From NCBI GenBank assembly GCA_946405695.1, contig CAMJIA010000055.1:1-9896 (forward strand): 9,896 nt of DNA, written 5' to 3'. Both the position numbers and the translations under genes were made by a program. This stretch comes from an uncultured Prevotellaceae bacterium (GTDB lineage: Bacteria > Bacteroidota > Bacteroidia > Bacteroidales > Bacteroidaceae). This document shows, piece by piece, positions 1 through 7,007 of the stretch (the first letter of the stretch is position 1; each line of letters begins with the position of its first letter). The notes beneath the pieces are model-generated. The model ran no database searches. It had not been told where the DNA came from and was given only the letters and a program-made list of their open reading frames with translations.

Positions 1-1710
1 CCAGAGGTGCGCTTCGTGAATGTGGGTGAACGCTGTAATGTCGCTGGTTCACGAAAATTCCTCCGACTCATCCAGGAGAAGAAGTATGACGAGGCCATCG
101 CTATTGCCCGCAAACAGGTGGCTGATGGCGCTCGTGTCATCGATGTCAATATGGACGATGCACTCCTTGATGCTCGTTCGGAAATGGTAAATTTTCTGAA
201 CACGATAGCTGCCGAGCCCGACATCGCCTCTGTGCCTGTGATGATTGACTCGTCCGATTGGAACGTCATCCTGGCAGGACTGAAATGTCTGCAGGGTAAG
301 GGTATCGTCAACAGCATTTCGCTGAAAGAAGGCGAAGAAGTCTTCATCCGTCATGCGCTCGACGTGAAGCGTTATGGCGCTGCTGTGGTGGTGATGTGCT
401 TCGATGAAGAGGGACAAGCCACCAGCTACGAGCGACGCATTCAGATTGCTGAACGTTCATATCGTATTCTAACCCAGTCGGTTGGGTTGAATCCGTTAGA
501 TATTATCTTTGACCCAAATATTCTAGCTGTAGCCACAGGTATAGAGGAGCACGACAGTTATGCTGCTGACTTCATTCGTGCAACAGCCTGGATTCGCGAG
601 AATCTTCCTGGTGCTCATGTCAGTGGTGGCGTGAGCAACCTGTCGTTCTCGTTCCGAGGCAACAACTACATCCGTGAGGCCATGCATGCCGTCTTCCTCT
701 ATCATGCCATTCAGGCAGGAATGGACTTCGGTATCGTGAATCCTGCAACGAAAGTTCTTTACACGGATATCCCTGCCGAACAGCTTGAAATCATCGAGGA
801 TGTCATCTTGAATCGTCGTTCTGATGCCAGCGAAAAACTGATAGCACTCGCCAACCAGCTGATGACAGAAAGTGTAGCTGGCAGTTCCCCTGTTAGCACC
901 CCAGCAACCATCCACGAGCAGCGCCCAGCCTCTGTCGACGAGCGTCTGAAGCAGGCCCTCGTGAAAGGTGTTGGTGACTATCTCGCTGAAGATCTGCAGG
1001 AAGCGCTGCAGCAGTACCCTAAGGCTGTCAACATCATTGAAGGTCCGCTGATGGCTGGTATGAACCAGGTCGGTGAACTCTTTGGTGCTGGCAAGATGTT
1101 CCTGCCACAGGTCGTCAAGACCGCTCGTACCATGAAACAGGCAGTAGCCATCCTGCAACCTTATATCGAGCAGCAGCGTGGCGACAGCAAGGTGGAGAAG
1201 GCCGGCAAGATACTGTTGGCTACCGTCAAGGGCGATGTCCACGATATCGGCAAGAACATTGTCAGCGTTATCATGACGTGCAACAACTACGAAGTCATCG
1301 ATATGGGTGTGATGGTGCCTGCCGAACAGATTGTGCGCAAAGCCATCGAGGAGAAGGTCGACATGATAGGCCTCTCAGGACTCATCACGCCCAGTCTGGA
1401 GGAGATGGTCGAGGTGGCCTACGAGATGCAGCGTGCTGGGCTGGACATACCTATTATGATTGGTGGCGCCACCACCAGCGAACTGCATGTAGCCCTGAAG
1501 ATTGCACCTGTCTATGGTGGTCCTGTGGTGTGGATGAAAGATGCTTCACAGAACCCCTTGGTAGCCGCACGACTGATGGACGACGAGCAACAGGTGGAGC
1601 GCGAGCTCGACGAGAAATACGAACAACTGAGGCACGACTATCAGCAGCAACAGCAGGAGTTGTTGTCGCTGGAGGAAGCCCGCAACAATAAACCGAACTT
1701 ATGGAAATAA
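1..1710 (+). CDS. metH: B12-dependent methionine synthase (5' partial; pterin, cap and cobalamin domains)
   Basis: Methionine synthase moves the methyl group of 5-methyltetrahydrofolate to homocysteine through enzyme-bound cobalamin in the cytosol. The reading frame is open to the left edge (codons from base 1 read Pro-Glu-Val-Arg-Phe), so the GTG at 7 is internal and the homocysteine domain lies outside the window. Visible domains are: pterin-binding (about residues 1-280, with [33 protein letters not shown]-like [15 protein letters not shown]); the helical cap (about 310-395, EGPLMAGMN and KMFLPQVVK); and the B12-binding Rossmann domain with GDVHDIGKN, whose His codon at 1240-1242 should be the lower axial cobalt ligand, then [13 protein letters not shown] and IGGATTS. 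The protein stops at [13 protein letters not shown], where E. coli MetH continues into its AdoMet-binding reactivation domain, so that domain is absent. The stop overlaps the next start by 10 nt. Identity is very secure; the missing domain is seen directly. Confidence 0.97.
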   Translation, partial: PEVRFVNVGERCNVAGSRKFLRLIQEKKYDEAIAIARKQVADGARVIDVNMDDALLDARSEMVNFLNTIAAEPDIASVPVMIDSSDWNVILAGLKCLQGKGIVNSISLKEGEEVFIRHALDVKRYGAAVVVMCFDEEGQATSYERRIQIAERSYRILTQSVGLNPLDIIFDPNILAVATGIEEHDSYAADFIRATAWIRENLPGAHVSGGVSNLSFSFRGNNYIREAMHAVFLYHAIQAGMDFGIVNPATKVLYTDIPAEQLEIIEDVILNRRSDASEKLIALANQLMTESVAGSSPVSTPATIHEQRPASVDERLKQALVKGVGDYLAEDLQEALQQYPKAVNIIEGPLMAGMNQVGELFGAGKMFLPQVVKTARTMKQAVAILQPYIEQQRGDSKVEKAGKILLATVKGDVHDIGKNIVSVIMTCNNYEVIDMGVMVPAEQIVRKAIEEKVDMIGLSGLITPSLEEMVEVAYEMQRAGLDIPIMIGGATTSELHVALKIAPVYGGPVVWMKDASQNPLVAARLMDDEQQVERELDEKYEQLRHDYQQQQQELLSLEEARNNKPNLWK

Positions 1711-2327
1711 AAACCGTGTTATTCGACTTGGGAGGAGTGATTATCACCCTCGACCAGTCACAAGCTATACGACGCTTTGAAGAGTTGGGCGTTGCTGATG
1801 TCGCCCAGCGTCTGGACCCTTACCAGCAGAGTGGCATCTTCGGTCAACTGGAGGAGGGACTGATCAGTGCGGAGGACTTCCGCAGCGAACTCTCCAAGCT
1901 GGTGGGCTATGAGGTGACGATGGACCAGTGTGAATATGCGTGGCAGGGCTATGCCAAGGAGGTTCCTCAGCGCAACCTCGATGCCCTGCGCCGCTTGCAT
2001 GAGGAGGGCTATCGTGTACTGCTGCTCTCCAACACCAACCCGTTTATGATGGCGTGGGCAGAGAGTTCGCATTTCGATGGTCACGGACACCCCGTATCGC
2101 ACTATTTCGATGCCTGCTACCTGAGTTACCAGTTGAAGATGATGAAACCCTCGGAGATGATTTTCCGTGAGGTGTTGCGCAGAGAGAAGACCTTCGCTTC
2201 GCAGGTGCTCTTTGTCGACGATGGCCCACGCAATGTGATGGTTGCCAGTCAGTTGGGCATGCGGACATACTGTCCTGAGAATGGTGCCGACTGGACAGAG
2301 AAAATCTATGACTACCTAAACGACTAA
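1701..2327 (+). CDS. HAD-superfamily hydrolase, subfamily IA, YihX-like
   Basis: A 208-aa cytosolic HAD hydrolase, probably a phosphatase for a small phosphorylated metabolite. Motif I is VLFDLGGVI with the nucleophile Asp9. The usual second Asp (+2) is Gly11, as in E. coli YihX (FDLGNV), an alpha-glucose-1-phosphatase. Motif II is LLLSNTN (Ser110), again the YihX form. Motif III is Lys149 in LKMMKP, and motif IV is FVDD (Asp173, Asp174). The cap between residues about 15 and 90 is helical (C1 type). Length fits the family. The ATG at 1701 overlaps the metH stop, and the next ATG begins 2 nt after this stop, so it is almost certainly co-translated with its neighbours. The substrate cannot be read from sequence; the YihX resemblance is a family-level hint only. 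Confidence 0.9.
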   Translation: MEIKTVLFDLGGVIITLDQSQAIRRFEELGVADVAQRLDPYQQSGIFGQLEEGLISAEDFRSELSKLVGYEVTMDQCEYAWQGYAKEVPQRNLDALRRLHEEGYRVLLLSNTNPFMMAWAESSHFDGHGHPVSHYFDACYLSYQLKMMKPSEMIFREVLRREKTFASQVLFVDDGPRNVMVASQLGMRTYCPENGADWTEKIYDYLND

Positions 2328-2329
2328 TA

Positions 2330-3787
2330 ATGAAAAGAACGCTTTTATTCCTGATGATGCTGTTGGCCCTGACCGTTCAGGCGCAGCAGAAACGTGAGTT
2401 CCGTGGGGCGTGGATACAGAGTGTCAACGGACAATTCATGGGTATGTCCACACAGACCATGCAGCAGACGCTGACCTACCAGTTGGACGAGCTGAAGAAG
2501 GATGGTTGCAACGCCATCATCTTCCAGGTGCGCCCAGAGTGTGATGCCCTCTACGAGAGTAAGCTGGAGCCTTGGAGCTACTACCTGACAGGTCAGCAGG
2601 GTAGGGCACCGCAGCCCTATTGGGACCCTCTGCAGTGGATGATTGACCAGTGTCACCAGCGTGGTATGGAGCTGCATGCGTGGATCAATCCCTATCGTGC
2701 CAAGACGAAGGCAGCCCATGCTAACAGTTCTGGCCATGTGGTCAGTCGTCATCCGGAGCGTTGCTTCACCTATGACGGACTGACGCTGCTGAACCCAGCC
2801 CTGAAGGAGAACCGCGACTACATCTGTGCTGTCGTGATGGATATCGTAGAGCGTTACGACATCGACGGACTGCACATCGACGACTATTTCTATCCTTACC
2901 CTGTGGCAGGCGTTGACATCCCCGATGCTGCCGATTTTGCTGCCAACAACGATGGATATACCGATATTGGAGACTGGCGTCGCCATAATGTGGACCTGTT
3001 TGTGGAACAGTTGGAAGAGACCGTCCACAATACCAAGCCGTGGGTGAAGATAGGCATCTCGCCCTTCGGCATCTATCGCAACCAGAAGAGTGACCCCAGG
3101 GGCAGTCGCACCAATGGCCTGCAGAACTATGACCAGCTCTATGCTGACATCCTACTGTGGGACAAGAAGGGATGGATGGACTATTGTGTGCCCCAGATTT
3201 ATTGGGAAATTGGCAACAAGGCGGCAGACTACGACGAACTGATTCATTGGTGGGACAACAACATCCGCAACACCAATCTCTATATCGGCGAGGACGTGGA
3301 GCGTACGGCTAAGTTCAATCAGATGGCCCGTAAGATGGCGCTGCACAGCGAGATGAAGCGTGTCAAGGGTACTGTCTTGTGGTATGCGAAGGCCGCTGTC
3401 GACAACGTAGGCAACTACGGCACACAGCTGCGCAACAACTACTGGTACTATCCTGCTCTGCAACCCACTACGCCGTGGATTGACAAAAAAGCCCCTGGCA
3501 AGGTGAGAAAGCTGACGGAGATTGATGTCAACGACCAGCGTGTGCTTTGCTGGACGGCTCCGAAGGCCAAGAAATGGAGCGACGAGGCAACAAAGTATAT
3601 CGTCTATCGCTTCGACAAGAAGGAGCGTGTGGATATTGACAATGTGTCGAAGATTGTCGCCATCACGGAGAATACCCATTTCGAACTGCCCGACCAGCCA
3701 CACAAGACCCAACAGGTGTATGTCGTTACAGCTCTGGACCGTCTGCAGAACGAGAGTAGTGTTAAGAAGATAAAGGTGAAATATTAA
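2330..3787 (+). CDS. Exported GHL10 (DUF187)-family glycoside hydrolase with FN3-like C-terminus
   Basis: A 485-aa protein beginning with a clear signal peptide (MKRTLLFLMMLLALTVQA, likely cleaved before QQ), with no lipobox Cys at the site, so probably a soluble periplasmic enzyme. Residues about 22-380 match the GHL10 TIM-barrel family: RGAWIQSV, IIFQVRPECDALYES with the following EPWS and LTG, HAWINPYR (116-123), DIDGLHIDDYFYP (177-189; Asp184/Asp185), IGISPFGIYR and VPQIYWEIG (Glu293). Residues about 387-485 look like one fibronectin type III domain (KAPGKVRKL, KYIVYRF, QVYVVTALDRLQNESS). The characterised relative E. coli DigH (YddW) cleaves peptide-free peptidoglycan strands at the divisome, so cell-wall turnover is the best guess; dietary glycan cleavage is an alternative. 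The start lies 2 nt after the HAD stop and 6 nt separate it from the next gene. Family is secure, substrate inferred. Confidence 0.9.
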   Translation: MKRTLLFLMMLLALTVQAQQKREFRGAWIQSVNGQFMGMSTQTMQQTLTYQLDELKKDGCNAIIFQVRPECDALYESKLEPWSYYLTGQQGRAPQPYWDPLQWMIDQCHQRGMELHAWINPYRAKTKAAHANSSGHVVSRHPERCFTYDGLTLLNPALKENRDYICAVVMDIVERYDIDGLHIDDYFYPYPVAGVDIPDAADFAANNDGYTDIGDWRRHNVDLFVEQLEETVHNTKPWVKIGISPFGIYRNQKSDPRGSRTNGLQNYDQLYADILLWDKKGWMDYCVPQIYWEIGNKAADYDELIHWWDNNIRNTNLYIGEDVERTAKFNQMARKMALHSEMKRVKGTVLWYAKAAVDNVGNYGTQLRNNYWYYPALQPTTPWIDKKAPGKVRKLTEIDVNDQRVLCWTAPKAKKWSDEATKYIVYRFDKKERVDIDNVSKIVAITENTHFELPDQPHKTQQVYVVTALDRLQNESSVKKIKVKY

Positions 3788-3793
3788 ACGGCG

Positions 3794-4441
3794 ATGATGA
3801 ATATACAGCGTTTTGAGGTTAATCCCTTGCAGGAGAACTGCTATGTGGTGAGTGACGACAGTGGCGAGTGTGTCATCATCGACTGTGGCGCCTACTACGA
3901 CGAGGAGTCTGTAGCCATCGACAACTACCTTCGTAAGCAGCAGCTGAAGCCTGTCCACCTGTTGGCCACGCACGGCCATCTGGACCATAACTTCGGCAAT
4001 GCCCACCTGTTCAAGCAATATGGTCTGAAGGTGGAGATATGTGCTGGCGACCAGCAACTGGTGGAGCGCTTGCCCCAGCAGGCAGCAGACCTCTTTGGCA
4101 TGGAAATCAGCGAAGACCAGCCTCCTGTAGGCACGTTGCTCAGCGATGGCGACACCATCACGTTTGGCCAGCACACGTTGCAGGTTCTTACCACGCCTGG
4201 CCACAGTCACGGCTCGTGCCTGTTCTATTGCAAGGAGGAAGGCGTGGTGTTCTCTGGCGACACGCTGTTTCGCATGAGCATTGGTCGTACGGACTTCCCT
4301 GAGGGCAGCTGGCAACAGATGGAGCAGAGTCTGGCGAAGATTGCCGGCACCTTGCCAAAGGATACCGTTGTCTATCCTGGTCATGGGCCTCAGACCACCA
4401 TTGCCGACGAGTTGCAATACAATCCTTATCTGAGACGCTGA
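3794..4441 (+). CDS. MBL-fold metallo-hydrolase (glyoxalase II / YcbL-like)
   Basis: A 215-aa cytosolic metallo-beta-lactamase-fold hydrolase. The full binuclear metal set is visible: His60, His62, Asp64 and His65 in ATHGHLDHNFGN, His137 in TTPGHSHG, bridging Asp156 in FSGDTLF, and His197 in VYPGHGPQT. The GRTDFPEGS segment (164-172) after the bridging Asp and the compact length without the long substrate-binding C-terminal domain match the type II glyoxalase-like YcbL group rather than classical GloB. The expected reaction is thioester hydrolysis such as S-lactoylglutathione or another acyl-thiol, but glutathione is not the usual thiol in this phylum, so the substrate is open. Start: two adjacent ATGs (3794, 3797) 6-9 nt after the previous stop; either is possible, the first is given. 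The stop codon lies inside the loop of a perfect hairpin (4430-4450). Confidence 0.92.
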   Translation: MMNIQRFEVNPLQENCYVVSDDSGECVIIDCGAYYDEESVAIDNYLRKQQLKPVHLLATHGHLDHNFGNAHLFKQYGLKVEICAGDQQLVERLPQQAADLFGMEISEDQPPVGTLLSDGDTITFGQHTLQVLTTPGHSHGSCLFYCKEEGVVFSGDTLFRMSIGRTDFPEGSWQQMEQSLAKIAGTLPKDTVVYPGHGPQTTIADELQYNPYLRR

Positions 4442-4450
4442 ACGTCTCAG
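4430..4450 (+). promoter_or_regulatory. Perfect 8-bp hairpin spanning a stop codon
   Basis: CTGAGACG (4430-4437) and CGTCTCAG (4443-4450) are exact reverse complements around the 5-nt loop CTGAA. The TGA stop of the MBL gene (4439-4441) lies in that loop. No T-run follows, only CACACGTAGCCTTTC before the next ATG at 4466, so it is not a standard rho-independent terminator. It fills most of the 24-nt gap and could set the relative expression of the permease (translation coupling, RNase barrier or weak attenuation). The pairing is directly seen; the role is inference. Confidence 0.45.
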
Positions 4451-4465
4451 CACACGTAGCCTTTC

Positions 4466-5407
4466 ATGACTAACCCGTCTTCTTCCAGCATCTTCCAGCG
4501 ACCTGCGTGGGTGGCGCTGTTGGCATTCCTGGCTGCTTTCAGCTGGGGATGGGCGTTCCCACTCGTCAAACTGGGTTTTGCAGAGTTTGGCATCGCGCAG
4601 GATATGACTGCCAGCAAGATGCTCTTTGCGGGTCTTCGCTTTGGCTTGGCGGGTATCATCATCCTTGTTATTGCGAAGCTGACAGGTCGTTCGTTCAGCT
4701 ATAAGGCGACGGCCCCTCGGAGCAACGTTCGCAACGTCCTGTTCCTGTTGCTCTTCGCCCTGATGAACACCACGTTGCACTACGCATTCTTCTATGTCGG
4801 ACTGTCCTATAGTCAGGGCGCGCGGGCGGCTATCCTCAACTCCATGAGTGTCTTCACGCTGGTCATTCTGGCTTGTGTGTTCTTCAAGAGCGACAAGATG
4901 ACCTACCGCAAGCTCTTGGGCTGTGTCATTGGCTTTGCAGGTATCCTGACGCTGAACGTTGGGGGAAAGGATAGTGGCGCGTTTACTCTGCTTGGCGACG
5001 GACTGATTATTTTGAATGCCCTGTGTGGTGCCTTTGCCGGTCTCTTGACGCGTGGTGTCAACAAGCGCATCGATGTCTTTGTGGGTACGGGCTACAGCCT
5101 CGCTGTGGGTGGTGCATTGCTCATCATACCCAGTCTGCTCATGGGGGCCACCCTTCCTCATGTCTCGCTGTGGGGACTCTGCATCCTCGCCCTGCTCATT
5201 GCCATCTCCACCATCGGTTTCACGCTCTACAACAAACTGCTCACCTGCAATCCCATTGGCAAGGTCGCCATCTGGAATTCGCTCATTCCCGTTGTTGGTG
5301 CCCTCACCTCCTGCCTCTGTCTTGGCGAAACGTTCTATCCCAAATACATCTTCGCCGCCGGCCTGGCAACCCTCGGCATCTATATCATCAATCAAGGTAA
5401 GAAATAG
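4466..5407 (+). CDS. EamA/DMT-superfamily inner-membrane transporter
   Basis: A 313-aa integral membrane protein of the drug/metabolite transporter superfamily, with two EamA repeats (about residues 15-163 and 172-308) and roughly ten hydrophobic helices. Recognisable family features are the first helix AFSWGWAFPLVKLG, SKMLFAGLRFGLAG in helix 2, the end of repeat one with GARAAILNSMSVFTLVI and LLGCVIGFAGILTLNVG, and the end of repeat two with PIGKVAIWNSLIPVVGALTSCLCLGE followed by AAGLATLGIYIIN. Length is typical. Such permeases usually export amino acids, nucleosides or metabolites by exchange, but the substrate cannot be told here. It is the last gene of the five-gene run, 24 nt after the MBL stop, with a hairpin in between. 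The start at 4466 gives a short cytosolic N-terminus before helix 1. No clear terminator follows directly; a large inverted 11-bp array begins 42 nt after the stop. Confidence 0.92.
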   Translation: MTNPSSSSIFQRPAWVALLAFLAAFSWGWAFPLVKLGFAEFGIAQDMTASKMLFAGLRFGLAGIIILVIAKLTGRSFSYKATAPRSNVRNVLFLLLFALMNTTLHYAFFYVGLSYSQGARAAILNSMSVFTLVILACVFFKSDKMTYRKLLGCVIGFAGILTLNVGGKDSGAFTLLGDGLIILNALCGAFAGLLTRGVNKRIDVFVGTGYSLAVGGALLIIPSLLMGATLPHVSLWGLCILALLIAISTIGFTLYNKLLTCNPIGKVAIWNSLIPVVGALTSCLCLGETFYPKYIFAAGLATLGIYIINQGKK

Positions 5408-5449
5408 ATGGCAAGAGTCACTTCGATGCTCCTCCTTCACTTGGCCGTT

Positions 5450-5542
5450 ATATGTTCAGTAGATGTTCAGTAGATGTTCAGTAGATGTTCGGTATTACAC
5501 CGAACAAGTACCGGACAAGTACCGAACATCTACCGGACATGT
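5450..5542. repeat. Inverted array of eight 11-bp units (4 + 4) around a 5-nt spacer
   Basis: Four units run head to tail at 5450-5460, 5461-5471, 5472-5482 and 5483-5493 (consensus AGATGTTCAGT, the last AGATGTTCGGT). The spacer ATTAC is 5494-5498. Four units of the opposite orientation follow at 5499-5509, 5510-5520, 5521-5531 and 5532-5542 (consensus ACCGRACAWST). Folded about the spacer, the 44-position stem has 34 Watson-Crick pairs, 3 G-T pairs and 7 mismatches by hand count; the inner TGTTCGGT/ACCGAACA is perfect, and units 2 and 7 match at 10 of 11. The G-T pairs arise in + strand RNA. The 11-bp period is close to one helical turn. It could be a transcribed 3' hairpin of the upstream operon, a phased protein-binding array or a dispersed repeat element. 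Structure is seen; function unknown. Confidence 0.92.
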
Positions 5543-5553
5543 ATAAGAGAATA

Positions 5554-5586
5554 TCCCTTGCTGCATCCTTGTTGTATCCTTATTTC
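5554..5586. repeat. Three degenerate 11-bp units in register with the preceding array
   Basis: TCCCTTGCTGC (5554), ATCCTTGTTGT (5565) and ATCCTTATTTC (5576) follow one another at an exact 11-nt spacing. The first unit begins 22 nt, two periods, after the start of the last unit of the inverted array, so both sets share one register. The sequence motif (TCCTTG) differs from TGTTC/GAACA. This may be a decayed or different class of unit; with only two good copies chance is possible. Confidence 0.5.
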
Positions 5587-5690
5587 ATTGGTGCTACCTA
5601 CAGGATATATTGAAGATCTTACTTTGATACATTGGCGTAATTACTTAAATTTTACGCGATGAGTAACACGACATGTTTTGAAGAATGTAC

Positions 5691-5714
5691 TTTTTCAGTC
5701 AGTTAGCTGAAAAA
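5691..5714. other. A/T-rich stem next to the peptidase terminator
   Basis: TTTTTCAG (5691-5698) pairs exactly with CTGAAAAA (5707-5714) across an 8-nt loop. Its right arm overlaps the A-run that supplies the U tail of the - strand terminator at 5710-5747, so the two cannot form fully at once. It lies just beyond the expected - strand 3' end. It has no G/C core and no T-run on the + strand, so a terminator role for the + operon is doubtful. Confidence 0.35.
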
Positions 5715-5747
5715 AAAGATGTGCTCAGGGCTTACCTGGGCACATCT
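5710..5747 (-). terminator. Rho-independent terminator of the C1 peptidase unit
   Basis: Arms 5717-5729 (AGATGTGCTCAGG) and 5735-5747 (CCTGGGCACATCT) form a 13-bp stem with one mismatch and a 5-nt loop. Read on the - strand the stem is followed by eight U residues (the A-run 5710-5717). It begins 22 nt after the peptidase stop. The + strand side has no T-run, so it works mainly for the - strand transcript. Confidence 0.88.
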
Positions 5748-5769
5748 GTATGTTATGGGTGATGACTGT

Positions 5770-6969
5770 TTACAGTCCTAACTTCTTGCAGATATCCTTG
5801 GGGATGGCGTTCTTGTTGATGAGGAAGTCCATGGTGTTGGCTGCGATGAAGGCCTTGGTCATGTACCAGATGCCTTTGTAGTCGCCACTCTCACCCCATG
5901 AGTTCTTCACCATGTAGTACTCCTTGCCGTTCTGGTCCTTGGCAACACCGTAGATGAGCATGCCGTGGTCGTCGGTGAGTTCCCAGTTGTCGAAACGCTC
6001 CTGGCGCAGCTCCTGGGTAGGAACAATCTCGGGAACGGTGCAACCCAGCGAGTCGATGATGTCGCGCTTCTTGGTGGTGGAGAGCTTGAGCCACTTGGCC
6101 ATATCGCTACCGCGCAGGCTCTGAGCGGCCTTGCCGTCAATGGCGTAAGCCAGACCCTTGCGGGTGAAGCCATCCTCAGAAACGTCGCCACCCCACGCGA
6201 TGGTGTAGCCCTTGTCGATGGCGTTGTCGATAACCTTCATCATCTCGTCCATAGGCAGGTTGTAAGACTGTGGGAAGCGCCAGTTGTCCTGTACCTCTAC
6301 AGCGAAGGTGGTGTAGAAGGGATGATGGGTGTAGCTGGTGATGCTGACATAGTCGTCGAGGTTGATGCCCAGCGATGCCATGAAGCTCTTCGGAGTGTAC
6401 TTCTTGCCCTCGTAGGTGAACTCCTCAGGACACTTGCCGAGGTAGGCGTCGAGGATGCCCTGCAGACCGACCTTCCACTGGTTGGAGATCTTCTTGGCGT
6501 CGCTCTTGGCGATAGCAGCCACGTAGGGCTCCAGCAGGCTGAAGAACTCGTTGAAGTTGTTCAGTGAGTCACCATACAGTGAGCCTGGGAAAGGCATGAT
6601 GCCCTGGGGAACGATGCCGTGGGCCTTCATGGTAGCCAGCACGTCCTCTGCTGAACCACCCTGTGAGAACTGGCAGTCGCCATGGAAGCGTACTACCTGG
6701 ATGGCACGGTCCATATAGGTCTTGTTGGCAACGAACGATTCGTCGAGGTCGTAGGTCTTGCCGGTAGCCTTCAGAATCTCAGCCTCGAAGAAGGAGAGGG
6801 TAGAGTAGTCCCAGCACGTGCCTGAACGGTTCTGGTCCTTGATGCTGGTGATGGGGTTTTCCTTAATCGTTGTGAATACGGGTTTGTTGTTGGCAGAGTC
6901 TTTCTTTTCTTCTGCCTGTGCGCCAAGGCTCAAGAGAGCCAGCAGCGCGAGAGTCATAATTTTCTTCAT
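5770..6969 (-). CDS. Exported C1-family cysteine peptidase (bleomycin hydrolase / PepC type)
   Basis: A 399-aa papain-fold peptidase of the C1B (bleomycin hydrolase, aminopeptidase C) group. Residues 1-19 (MKKIMTLALLALLSLGAQA) are a signal peptide, so it should act in the periplasm or outside, unlike the cytosolic PepC of Firmicutes. Catalytic residues are visible: oxyanion Gln46 and nucleophile Cys52 in IKDQNRSGTCWDYS, His335 in TDDHGMLIYG and Asn356 in MVKNSWGE. The chain is somewhat shorter than typical bleomycin hydrolases (about 450 aa). The start was moved to 6969: a longer open frame adds 36 arginine-rich residues that overlap the 3' end of the upstream gene and would bury the signal peptide. 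An A-rich leader without Shine-Dalgarno precedes the ATG. It follows aminopeptidase P by 38 nt on the same strand and ends before a strong terminator. Role inferred: trimming peptides before uptake. Confidence 0.92.
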   Translation of the reverse strand: MKKIMTLALLALLSLGAQAEEKKDSANNKPVFTTIKENPITSIKDQNRSGTCWDYSTLSFFEAEILKATGKTYDLDESFVANKTYMDRAIQVVRFHGDCQFSQGGSAEDVLATMKAHGIVPQGIMPFPGSLYGDSLNNFNEFFSLLEPYVAAIAKSDAKKISNQWKVGLQGILDAYLGKCPEEFTYEGKKYTPKSFMASLGINLDDYVSITSYTHHPFYTTFAVEVQDNWRFPQSYNLPMDEMMKVIDNAIDKGYTIAWGGDVSEDGFTRKGLAYAIDGKAAQSLRGSDMAKWLKLSTTKKRDIIDSLGCTVPEIVPTQELRQERFDNWELTDDHGMLIYGVAKDQNGKEYYMVKNSWGESGDYKGIWYMTKAFIAANTMDFLINKNAIPKDICKKLGL

Positions 6970-6987
6970 TTCGTTTATTGTTTTTGC

Positions 6988-7003
6988 GATATTTCGATAT
7001 TTC
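6988..7003. repeat. Tandem GATATTTC x2 in the intergenic spacer
   Basis: GATATTTC occurs twice in a row (6988-6995, 6996-7003), followed by the related GATGTTATTTC that runs into the aminopeptidase P stop codon. On the - strand this gives two GAAATATC copies between the stop and the next ATG. It may be simple slippage in an A/T-rich spacer; no binding protein can be named. Confidence 0.5.
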
Positions 7004-7007
7004 GATG

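Larger units (their letters stand above)
5408..5769. other. Convergent non-coding region (362 nt)
   Basis: No credible gene lies here. The region separates the 3' ends of the + strand operon and the - strand peptidase unit. It holds, in order: about 42 nt of plain sequence, the inverted array of 11-bp units (5450-5542), a weaker set of 11-bp units in the same register (5554-5586), a stretch 5587-5690 in which I see nothing recognisable, an A/T-rich hairpin (5691-5714) and the peptidase terminator (5710-5747). The 62-codon open frame that crosses the array has no family features and its sequence follows from the repeats. Confidence 0.8.

Noticed and set aside
1278..1747. Open frames in other frames and on the minus strand over metH (137 and 97 codons)
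   Set aside because: The MetH frame here carries the B12-binding motifs without interruption; the alternative frames show no family features.
3152..5440. A 762-codon open frame on the minus strand opposite three genes
   Set aside because: It runs antisense to three well-identified + strand genes with clear family motifs. Its translation is compositionally odd, shows no domain signatures, and is explained by codon bias of the sense genes.
5450..5542. The 11-bp array as a CRISPR array or integron attC site
   Set aside because: Units are 11 nt, directly abutting and inverted around a centre, without spacers of 25-40 nt; there are no cas or integrase genes and no attC core-site pattern.
5626..5645. 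A promoter-like ACTTTGATACATTGG stretch in the convergent region
   Set aside because: It does not match TAnnTTTG with correct spacing, has no -33 TTG at the right distance, and no gene lies downstream on the + strand.
5474..5662. A 62-codon + strand open frame across the 11-bp array
   Set aside because: Its start lies inside the repeats, its N-terminal sequence is a readout of the 11-bp units, and nothing suggests translation.
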